DNA of 64,000 bases, from assembly GCA_028455995.1 (NCBI GenBank), contig JABELC010000001.1, positions 3,398,501-3,462,500 on the forward strand, in the 5' to 3' direction. A program made the position numbers and the translations under genes. Below, piece after piece: positions 55,523-64,000 of this stretch. Each line of letters begins with the position of its first letter. The stretch's first letter is position 1. Source of the DNA: Scleromitrula shiraiana (lineage: Eukaryota > Ascomycota > Leotiomycetes > Helotiales > Sclerotiniaceae). The notes below the pieces were generated by a model, which saw nothing but the letters and a program-made list of their open reading frames with translations, was not told the DNA's origin and did no database searches.

Positions 55523-56528
55523 TCACTCGTCATCTTCCTCTTCTTTGACTTCTTCGACCTCAGGCTCAGCTCGCTCCCTACTTGCATGACCACCACTCTT
55601 CCGTTTTTCCCTCAAATTATCTTCTGTTGAAGTGATCGCCCGCTCTCCAACATATCGCTTTCCATCCCATTCTGTCCCACATCTCGGACACTTCTTATTT
55701 GACCTCGACCTCCAATATGCAACAAGACAATGTTTATGAAGTCGTACATTGCAATCCCTCTTCGAACATCTTTCTCCAACTGTGACAATCCCTTTACATG
55801 CCTCACAATTCTTTATAGCCTGCCATTCTTCCGGATTATCAGATTCATTGTATGTATCTACAAGCCAACCTCGAAGTTCCAATATTGCTCGCGGTGACAG
55901 AGAATAATATCCGGCTTTGCTTCGTTCAAACCATCCTTGTGCTACTAATCCTTCTAACACTTTCTCCGCTTCAGATTTGTTGATACCATTATCAATTGTT
56001 TGCATTTCGTCATCGCCCATGCTCTGTCGACCAGTACCTTTGGTTACTAACAAAGCTTGTTTACTGGTTATGGCCATAACTTCCTTGCCTCTTGTATTGT
56101 ATGTTTCGAACATAGCATCTAATACTCTCTTTATGTAAAAGATCTCCTCCGTTGAGAAGGTAGATGCAAGTTGGGTTAGAGGATCACTGGTACTGTTGAC
56201 TAGTGCCCAAATTTGAACATTCGAAGTTTGATGCTTCATGCTTCTTATCTCGTAATCGAATGGTGATAAAGCGTCGGCCGCAGCAGATATGTAAGAGTGA
56301 AAATCATCGTTTGAGACATCATCCGCAGATGTAACACGGCCATCTAGGATATGTTATTATACTTATACTAACTACTATCATATAATCGAGGATCGACTTA
56401 CCATCTTGCGCAGTAAAAATATGAGCTAGTACATCTTTCCCCTCATCTAACGTTAAAGTACCCCGTGCTAATAGGGCTTGAAGAAATGCGCGATTACTAT
56501 CATTATACCGCCTTGGTTCTTCTGACAT
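55523..56528 (-). CDS. NSE1: SMC5/6 complex subunit NSE1 (RING-like E3 ligase)
   Basis: Exons 56402-56528 and 55523-56343 with a 58-bp intron (GTAAGT...CCTAG) join in phase to 315 aa starting MSEEPRRYNDSNRAF; an upstream ATG at 56579 (MRLSTTTTQ) could extend it by 17 residues. Winged-helix regions contain LQALLARGTLTLDEGKDVLA and FSTEEIFYIKRVLDAMFETY, then GLVAQGWFERSKAGYYSLSP. The C-terminal RING-like domain has NCEACKGIVTVGERC, CNVRLHKHCLVAYW and KKCPRCGTEW, with the expected Cys/His ligands. The tail is acidic. Nse1 is the ubiquitin ligase subunit of the SMC5/6 complex, which handles recombinational repair and replication intermediates. Divergent from the APH-family gene. Confidence 0.9.
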
Positions 56529-56796
56529 TATTGTGGATTTTATGTGTTGTGTTTGAGTAGTGGTGGTTGACAAGCGCATGATACAGCAGAATCCGAATAA
56601 TGCGGGGAGACGCGTTTACACTGGCGATAAAGTTTTGGCGTTTTTAGCGTGTTTAACGTGTTTTAGAGCCCATTTCAGGCTCACCCACATACAAAGAAAA
56701 ATAACCCAACCGTGTCAGAGACTGAAACAATAACAACATCATCAACAAGATTGATGGATTCCTTCTACGCTTTCCTTCTCCTCTTCAATTTGGAGA

Positions 56797-57887
56797 ATGG
56801 AGGACGACATGGCTTCAAATTTAAAGGTTTATTCTCTTGATGATGAGATTAACAAATTCTTCGAGGAACATCCAACGGTAACGAGAACACAATGTGAAGA
56901 ACTTGCATCATCTCTATGTAAGAGTACAGTCAACCCAACAGCTATTCAAGGTTGCTTCAGCTACACCCTTATAGCAGGCTTAAAGCAAGATGAAATCATC
57001 CAATTTCGGTCTCATGCCTCATTACTTGATGTTGAAGTCTTAGAATTAACTCGAACCATTCATGAAAATTTCGTCCCCAATTGCAGATTCTACGGAACCA
57101 TTGATGACGATCCGCCTCTTTCTGTTTACTTAATGAGCAACATTTTAGGTACCACTTACATAGAGTTGCGAGATATCTCTTTGGACACTTCGACCGTACT
57201 ACTACTACGCAGGTCAAATACCATAATTGATTTTGCTAGGTAAAGAATCTCACATATACTTCTAATAACCAACTTCCTCATCTTACAAAGCATGGATGAT
57301 ATGTACATCCTAGAGTTCGCTGTTGCATTCTAGATGTGATTCAACATTAAATCATTAATCGGAGGCTAATCTATTCGCAGATTCTTCGCTCAATCTTGGC
57401 AGTATAAGCAAGTGAACTCTTCAGAGTTCATAACATCACTCTCCAGGAATACGAGCGAAAGCTGGATCTTCTGTCCAATGCCTTACCACCCCGTTTCTCA
57501 AAGATTATACAAGGACTTATGGGAGATCTCCAGTCATTCTTTGCTCCTACCTTCCCTCTAGTTCTTACCCATTGGGATTTTAATGAATTAAACATCCTCA
57601 TCGATCCTGCCACAGACCACCTCACTGGTGTCATCGACTGGGCGGACGCAATGATTTCGCCATTTGGTACAGTTTTATGGGGAGTTGAGAACATCTTGGG
57701 TTATATGGATGGTTCAGGATGGCATTGCTATGACGTTAGCGACGATTTACGAGAGTTGTTCTGGTCAACTTTCGAGGATGTTGTGGGCGGTCTTACGGAT
57801 GCCGAAAAGTATACTATAAAGGTTGCGAGAATGATAGGGCTTTTACGATATGGATTCAAGTGGTCCGAGGGAGGAATTGGATGTTAA
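56797..57887 (+). pseudogene. APH-family phosphotransferase-like gene with a frameshift
   Basis: Exon 1 56797-57239 (MEDDMASNLKVYSLDDEINK) contains LYVLMSNILG-like hinge sequence (SVYLMSNILGTTYIELRDI). After a 141-bp intron (57240-57380, GTAAAG...TTCGCAG) exon 2 starts RFFAQSWQYKQVNSSEFIT. Near 57438-57443 (CTCTC tract) the reading moves by two bases to LQEYERKLDLLSNALPPRF and then LTHWDFNELNILIDP and HLTGVIDWADAMISPFGT, the catalytic loop (HxDxxxxN) and the DFG-like WAD. The C-terminal part (WGVENILGYMDGSGWHCYD) matches the fungal APH/CHK-like pattern. A two-base slip in CT repeats is the simplest explanation. The frame ends at TAA-type stop 57885-57887, possibly short. These proteins phosphorylate small molecules; substrate unknown. 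Confidence 0.68.
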
Positions 57888-58211
57888 TTCACCACGGAAA
57901 CCGATTCTTCAACAAGATATTTGGATACTCTCTGTTTAACTGATGTTTCTGGAACTGGGAAATGAGGTCTAAGTGATGTTTTCTGTCAGATGGGTCGCAT
58001 GGATCTGAAGTGAAAGGTACGAGTGATATTAGTACGAATAGAAGCTAGAGTTGTATATTCGAAAGAAAGACTTCCAGTTCTCAATTTCTCATAGCAACCA
58101 AATTAGACAATTACTAGCTCATCGAAACAAATTAACATCCTTCCAATTCTCTGCAAGGCCTACTACTCCTATTAAAAACCACTCATCATACCCAACTCTT
58201 TCCACTGCCAT
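57888..58211. other. Intergenic region between APH-family and DUF427 genes
   Basis: About 320 bases, 3' flanks of convergent genes. Nothing recognised. Confidence 0.45.
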
Positions 58212-58878
58212 TTACTTCTCCCCAGCTTTCACATCAACCAAGTTTGTGTCTATAGCCGCAGCCATAATATTAGCCATTTGCTTTCGTCTCTGAGAATCTT
58301 GCAAAGTAATGAACAAAAACTTACAGAAAGCAACATAATCCTTAATATTATTGGCTTTCTCCATAGGAGTTGGATAAGACCATGCCGCATTCTTCAATTC
58401 CGTTTCTGTGTTTTCATCATTATTAGCATCATACGGAACAAAGGAAGGTAAAGGGGTAAGTTAGTGTAATGGAAAAGAAGGAGATTTTGAAAAATCCAGG
58501 CTGGCGCCGCTGGCACGGCCAGCCCCGGCCGACTTGAATAAGTAAATAAATTGGAGGAACATACTATCAAAAGCAATGGTATAATAACTCGCATCTCCCT
58601 TCCATGGACAATGAGTAGTATGATCGGTCTTGGAGAGCATGGATGAATTCACAGAACTAGTGATTTTAGTATCACCATCTCAACACGGCTTCGTTTGATC
58701 ATTTCACTCACGATGGTGGAAACTAGAGAAGTAGTTTATGGTCAGTTTTCGGGATGGAAAATGAGGGATGTTATGGAGGTGAGGTTCTTACGTAGATATT
58801 TCCCTCAACTACTTCCCATGTATCTGTTTCGGCGATGGTACGGCCGGATACGGTGGCTGTGGCTTTTCCTGAAGGCAT
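58212..58878 (-). CDS. DUF427 domain protein (exon joining uncertain)
   Basis: Start ATG 58878 (MPSGKATATVSGRTIAE) reads to DTWEVVEGNIY and a strong GTAAG donor at 58791. A second exon at 58565-58656 reads VNSSMLSKTDHTTHCPWKG and DASYYTIAFD. A third from 58405 reads TELKNAAWSYPTPMEKANN and IKDYVAFCK. The EGNIYF, TDHTTHCPWKGDASYY and AAWxYPxPxEKAxxIKDYVAF blocks are the DUF427 signature, in order. However exon 1 (phase 0) does not join exon 2 (needs two bases), and the expected short YFPPS block between them is missing; the 3' end after AFCK could also splice. So this is either an unresolved exon structure or another broken gene. Intron 2 (58406-58564) contains an odd GC-rich island. Function of the family is unknown. 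Confidence 0.62.
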
Positions 58879-59199
58879 TGTTGTTTTGAATTGGGGTTTT
58901 TCTATGTTTATTTTATTCGGTTGATATATATGAATGGATGGCAAATGAAATTTGTTTTGGAAATTTTGAGGAAGGTGAGGTAGGACTATCAGAAAGATCA
59001 GATGGTTTGAGAGATACGAGATGATAATGACGATGCGGAGTGCGGGGAATTTTAGCGCAAGTTACACAACCACATGGCTTGGCTTGGATGATTTATAAGA
59101 CTTTGGAATGTTCTACATTGATTTATCGTATTAGGAAATATACAAAAATAAGGTGAACCTGGATAGATATCACAGGAGAATAATAATAGTTGGCTGCAC
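58879..59199. other. Intergenic region between the DUF427 gene and the carboxylesterase pseudogene
   Basis: About 320 bases, promoter of the DUF427 gene and 3' flank of the esterase. No features recognised. Confidence 0.45.
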
Positions 59200-60951
59200 T
59201 CAAGCAGGAAAAGTTAAAGTACAAACGGCATCATAATCAACTGGTGACGCCAAGTCCTTTGAAGTTGAGTTCCCATATGCCAAAACAATCAAAGTATCCT
59301 CTTCAGGATTGTAAATTGGCCATCCTAAGTTGGTACACAATCCCTTCTCTGGATCTTTAACAAAAGTAGCCCATGCCTTTCTCATAGTATTCCCAATTTC
59401 GATTTCCTGGCTTGTTTGAGATGGTATCCCAAGTCCAGACGGTGTATTCCCATATAATGTAAATATTTCCGACCCATGATATGCGCCTGGGTCAATGTCC
59501 TTCTGTAACTGCATATCTGAGAAATCCCCAAGATATCTGGAGCGCCAGACGGGGATGTTGTTGTAGACAGATACATTCGCGCTCACGGCAACAGGACAAA
59601 AGAAGTGTTCGTTGTTGTAATCAGTCCAGTAGGATGTTGGGAAATTTTCTCCTCTCATTTCATAAAGTAGAGAAGTCAAGTTGGCTTCCGCATCGTTATG
59701 ACCGTCTAACATGGGTTTCTTTATGAAGTTACGAGATAAGGAAGGACTTGTGTAGTCAGAAAATACAATAATTTCATCTATTGTTGGGAAGAAAGTTGCC
59801 TGAAGCCCGAACGCTTGGGTAATAGCATCGGCGGAGACTTTTAGCATGCATGCAAGAACGTCACTGTAATTCGAGCTACTGTCCCCGCAACCAACTGCAG
59901 GCGAAACAGAGAACCAAAGATTGGCGCTTGTGGATGCATTGATAGGTGGTATTAGTTGGGTTGTGCCGGATTGAGCTATGAAGCCGGCTACTATGGCATC
60001 ATCCGTGAAAGCGTAGCTGTATAAGTCAACCGAATCCCCACCTTCACATTCACCAAAAATTGCGATGCGTGATGGATCACCTCCAAAAGAAGCAATATTT
60101 TCATGGACCCATTGGACGACGAGATGTTGATCAAAGAGACCAAGGTTATTCTTCCCTATTGGATTTCCGGGAAACCCGAAAATATTGAGACGATAACTAG
60201 CTGGATTGTTAGATATATTAAGATCTAATCAATTTCTAAAGAGGAATGAGAGATTGAGATACACTTCGAAAAGGAAATTGAACATTTGGGTCTGCTCAAT
60301 ATCTGGACAGGTGATATACGGAATTTTATATAACTATCAAAAGTTGGAGATGCTTGGGATATACCTGATAGAGACAATGATCACATCTTCCTGATCTGAA
60401 AAGTATTGACCATTATATCCTGATGAATGGGGAGATCCAGATATAAATCCACCACCAGGAATCCACACCATCACAGCTTTACTTGTCTCCCCATTTCGAG
60501 GCTTTGTCCAAATGTTAAGAGTTAGGCAATTTTCCGAGAATTGTTCACTAATTTGGGCTAAATCATTCATAATTATTGCACCCGAGTTAGTGAAGTTGAA
60601 TTCGGGATGTAACTCTGGTAATCCTGCAGCGGAAAAAGTCGAGGCAATGGGGCAAAAAAAGCCCTTGATAGTAATTAGTAGTGAAATAAACAGACATTAA
60701 AAGAATCCTTACGAAACTTGTTCCATTTATAACAAAATTACCTGTATAATTTTGAGGAGGGGCGAATCTAGATCCCCAATTGGAGGCTATGCATATGGAA
60801 TACTAAGATACTCAGAGATAGTTGTGTTGGAGGCAGTATGACCATATACCAGGCCACTAGTCGTAGATACTGGTTGGGCAACTCGCCATGACTGTATAAG
60901 TACAACTAGAGAACTAAATACGAGGAGATCTTGAAGAATGTTACACTTCAT
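59200..60951 (-). pseudogene. Type-B carboxylesterase gene with stop, frameshift and altered nucleophile
   Basis: Exons 60713-60951, 60365-60663 and 59200-60196 (introns of 49 and 168 bp) encode a secreted type-B carboxylesterase. MKCNILQDLLVFSSLVVLIQ is a signal peptide; then TISEYLSIPYA, NCLTLNIWTKPRNGE, VMVWIPGGGFISGSPHSSG, SYRLNIFGFPG and QWVHENIASFGGDPSRIAIF follow. Three defects: TAG at 60787-60789 in YAQPPIGDL (CAG expected); a one-base deletion just after it, near 60767-60773 (RFAPPQNYTG appears in the next frame); and Cys instead of Ser at the nucleophile elbow (FGECEGGDS for GESAGG, codon at 60046-60048). The rest of the 3' exon is open to the stop. It would hydrolyse ester substrates outside the cell if intact. 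Confidence 0.85.
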
Positions 60952-62145
60952 ATCTTACAGCCTCTATGTTAAAACCAAATGAAACGTGTATATCTATTAA
61001 GAATTGCAAATCAGATAGTAAAAGAAATTTGAGAATGGTGATCGAGAACCACGATATTGTTCTCTGCCTTGTATATCACTTGATCCTCCCTACCTAAATA
61101 GATGGCTCCGATCAGTTCACAGTCAACAATGATTCATCTTCACATCAATCGGTGTTCCAAACGCCGAATACTATCAAGGGCCGAAATCTTCTGTTTACAT
61201 TTCATACTATGACATTACTTTGTGAATATACCCGAATCTACTTACAGATCTAAACCTAAGAATTGGAACAAGGCCTGTGCCCACTTTGTTGTCGGGTGTT
61301 AATGACTATACACAGTATCATCTCACGAGCATTCAAATTCCTGGTTGGATGACGGTCCTAACAGCTCAGAACGTAGAATACAAACAAAGCGACGGGATAC
61401 GGGCACGGTTAGAAAAGCCTTCCATAATATGGTAATGCAAGAAGACAACAACGAGGAAGACAATTGATTAACCATGCCCATGAATATGTCATCCAAAACG
61501 AAAACATTGCGGCATTGCGCATAGACATATCGGTGTTCATAGAATCAACGTTGAGGTGAATCTTCGTCGTGGCTTGTACGGCTGAGATCGGTCACACATC
61601 TTACTGCATGGATTTACTTCTCCCTTCCGTCTTCTCAACTCTGCATCCGTTGTCAATGGTCACTGTGTGACTTTGCAAGCGTGAAGAATATATGGTATCT
61701 CTGGACCATTGATAAGGGGTCAGTGGACAGGTTCATACTTAACCCTATAACTTCAATGAAGGCAATTGAATCCCCAGTCTTCCATTCCATCTTTGAATTT
61801 GCAACATAATAAATATAGGGATATAGATACAAATATCAAATGAGCGAGTTGTACTGTTCCTAGTGCTCTCTCTGTTTAAACGAAAAATGTTTTTTAACCA
61901 AGGAGCGGACCATATTCCGCCGATCCCCCCACCCATTACATATCTACGCCCTACGGAAGTAATCTTACGTATCCATGAATATCCAAAAAGGTTGTCATCT
62001 TGATATGTAACAACCGTTAGCTTTATCTTATAATCCCCTCAAAGATTGCCACATATATTTGTTTATTACTTGATAGAGAACGAGACACATCTCGTTTTTA
62101 TCTTTTCTTGCTGTACATAACTCGGACGGATTGAAAGCAATAATT
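60952..62145. other. Intergenic region between the carboxylesterase pseudogene and the decarboxylase gene
   Basis: About 1.2 kb between divergent genes, containing both promoters. No gene is supported; a 63-codon minus frame at 61745-61936 is likely chance. Confidence 0.45.
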
Positions 62146-63797
62146 ATGGACTCCAAGCAATTTAGAGATGCGGCATCTTCAGCTATAGATGAGAGTAAGT
62201 GACATTCGATCTACTTACAATTCTCTTCTGATATATATATATAGTTATCAATTACTATGACAATATACAAGATCGACGTGTAGTATCCAACGTTGAGCCC
62301 GGATATCTCAAAAAGATTCTTCCTGATGGCCCGCCTCAAGAAGGTGAACAATGGACCGAAATTCAAAAAGACATTGAAACCAAAATAATGCCAGGTCTTA
62401 CACATTGGTGAGTTATTTGTTTACTCTCCTGCAATCAAATATTAACATTGAACAGGCAATCCCCAAATTTCATGGCATTCTACCCCGCATCCTCAACGTT
62501 TCCAGGTATGCTCGGAGAACTCTACTCGGCGGCCTTCACAGCACCAGCTTTCAACTGGATTTGTTCACCGGCTGTTACAGAATTAGAGACTGTTGTTCTA
62601 GATTGGTTAGCCAAACTTTTAAATCTTCCAGAATGCTACCTATCCTCTACTCAAGGTGGTGGAGTCATTCAAGGTTCGGCTTCTGAAGCCGTTGTTACTG
62701 TGATGGTTGCTGCCCGTGATAAATATCTGAGGGAGACAACTGCAGGTTTATCAGGAGATGAACTTGAAGATGTTATTGCCCATAAACGAAGTAAACTCGT
62801 TGCATTGGGAAGTGAATCGGCTCATAGTTCAACCCAAAAGGCTGCACAGATCGCTGGTGTTAGATTTCGTTCGGTTCCAGTACGAGCAGAAGATGATTTT
62901 GCTATGACTGGTGATGGACTAAAGAAAGTGTTAGATGAATGCAAGGAGCGAGGACTCGAGCCATTCTATCTCACTGCAACATTGGGAACAACGGCTACAT
63001 GTGCAGCCGATGATTTTGGCTCTATTGCATCAGTGCTTTCCGAATATGCACCTCCTGATGTTCCTGGAGAGATCTGGGTTCATGTCGATGCTGCATATGC
63101 AGGTGCCGCTTTAGTCTGTCCTGAATACCAGCATCTCACCTCATCTTTCCAACATTTTCATTCGTTTGATATGAACATGCATAAGTGGCTTCTCACTAAC
63201 TTCGACGCCTCGTGTCTCTTTGTAAAGAAGCGAAAAGATCTAATCGACGCATTATCCATTACACCTAGCTATCTACGTAATGAATTTTCTGAAAGCGGTC
63301 TGGTAACCGACTATCGAGATTGGCAAATCCCTCTTGGAAGAAGATTTCGAAGTTTGAAAGTCTGGTTCGTCTTGCGAACTTATGGTATCAAAGGGCTTCA
63401 AGACCATATTAGACGACATGTGAAACTGGGAGAATACTTTGCCGACTTAGTCAAATCACGAAAAGATCTATTTAATATCATTACAGGTCCCAATTTTGCG
63501 CTCACAGTCTTCAATATCATTCCAAAATTGGAAGGCAAAGACGCACAAAATAATATCACGAGAGGTGTATATGAGTTGATTAACAACAGGGGAGAAATTT
63601 ACCTTACATCGGGTGTAGTGAGTGGTACATATGCAATTCGAGTTGTAAGCGCGAATCCGAAGGCGGAGGAGAAATATCTTAAAAAGGCTTTTGATATTCT
63701 AGTTGCTACGACTGAGGAACTTAGAGATGGGAAAGTTAGTAATAAAGTGAAAGAAGTGAATGGTGTGGTTGTTGATGGAAATGGTCTTCCCAATTAA
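62146..63797 (+). CDS. PLP-dependent aromatic-L-amino-acid-type decarboxylase
   Basis: Three exons (62146-62194, 62245-62407, 62456-63797), introns of 50 and 48 bp, join in phase to 517 aa starting MDSKQFRDAASSAIDE. The group II decarboxylase pattern is clear: INYYDNIQDRRVVSNVEPGY, HWQSPNFMAFYPASSTFPGM, YLSSTQGGGVIQGSASEA, ATLGTTATCAADDFGSI, VHVDAAYAGAALVCPEY (Asp for the PLP pyridine) and SFDMNMHKWLLTNFDASCL (Lys for the Schiff base). Animal relatives make dopamine, serotonin or tryptamine; in fungi similar enzymes act on tryptophan, tyrosine or DOPA, so the substrate is open. Intact and full length (~500 aa). No signal peptide; cytosolic. An AT repeat lies in intron 1. Confidence 0.92.
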
Positions 63798-63865
63798 GAC
63801 TTCATTTTCGAATGGATATATAAGGTTGTTAGATATATGGACAGATCTTAATATACAGAAGAAAT

Positions 63866-64000
63866 TTAGACATCAAGAGTTTCGTTCATCTTAAATAGCC
63901 CAATACCATCCATCATTTGAGCAGATTGTACCAGAAAACAAGAAGTTCTATGACCTCCTTTTTCCTTCTCACGATCCAGCTTTCTCCATTCTTGGCCACA
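63866..64000 (-). CDS. 3' end of an unidentified gene (partial)
   Basis: The minus strand is open from the window edge to TAA at 63866-63868, 44 codons ending FLVQSAQMMDGIGLFKMNETL DV. Charged and protein-like (CGQEWRKLDREKEKGG). The gene continues beyond the window; the family cannot be recognised from this tail. Confidence 0.55.
   Translation of the reverse strand, partial: CGQEWRKLDREKEKGGHRTSCFLVQSAQMMDGIGLFKMNETLDV

Noticed and set aside
18659..64000. Secondary metabolite cluster around the Zn2Cys6 regulator or the decarboxylase
   Set aside because: No PKS, NRPS, terpene synthase or clustered tailoring enzymes; neighbours are housekeeping or unrelated genes.
1..64000. CRISPR array, prophage, rRNA or insertion sequence
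   Set aside because: The window is eukaryotic with spliced genes, and no such structures were found on reading.

Overview
This is a filamentous ascomycete chromosome segment. Its AT-rich sequence, many short GT-AG introns (45-170 bp), fungal-only gene families and protein style suggest a Leotiomycete of the Botrytis/Sclerotinia (Sclerotiniaceae) type. The genus is an inference; no rRNA or other species marker is present. I saw no tRNA, rRNA, CRISPR or operon structure. Coding models were built by joining reading frames at splice sites and checking that the phases add up.

Layout. 0-10.5 kb: MET8-MET1 siroheme synthase (-), a small hypothetical (+), RNase P/MRP subunit POP7 (-), a broken membrane-protein gene (-), a NIPSNAP mitochondrial protein (+), RAVE subunit Rogdi/RAV2 (-). 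11-20 kb: a tannase remnant (-), a four-exon ATP synthase subunit J gene (+), a broken Asn-rich locus, an orphan proline-rich protein (+), a secreted-protein candidate (-). 20-28 kb: exosome RRP40 (-) facing the ribosome-associated Hsp70 SSZ1 (+), an SprT-like metalloprotease pseudogene (+), an orphan membrane protein (+), a decayed tandem repeat. 28-38 kb: a Cys-rich putative zinc protein (+), a frameshifted GNAT (-), an Upc2-like Zn2Cys6 regulator (+), a broken hypothetical (-), a GH79 glycosidase (-), a MITE-like element. 38-50 kb: succinate-semialdehyde dehydrogenase (+), two hypotheticals, an acyl-protein-thioesterase-like hydrolase (-), a six-exon GH36 raffinose-synthase-like gene (-). 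51-64 kb: mitochondrial TyrRS (+), a HET-domain pseudogene (-), NSE1 (-), a frameshifted APH-family gene (+), a DUF427 gene (-), a carboxylesterase pseudogene (-), an aromatic-amino-acid-type decarboxylase (+), and the 3' end of an unidentified gene (-).

The main pattern is a contrast. Housekeeping genes (RNA processing, translation, ATP synthase, DNA repair, sulfur metabolism) are intact with clean splice phases. Roughly ten accessory genes (tannase, esterase, HET, SprT, GNAT, APH, membrane protein and others) carry stops or frameshifts. Nearly all the nonsense changes fit CAA/CAG to TAA/TAG or TGG to TGA, that is C-to-T at CpA on one strand, the preference of RIP (repeat-induced point mutation). 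This looks like selective accessory-gene decay, possibly RIP-like, and is the best candidate for follow-up.
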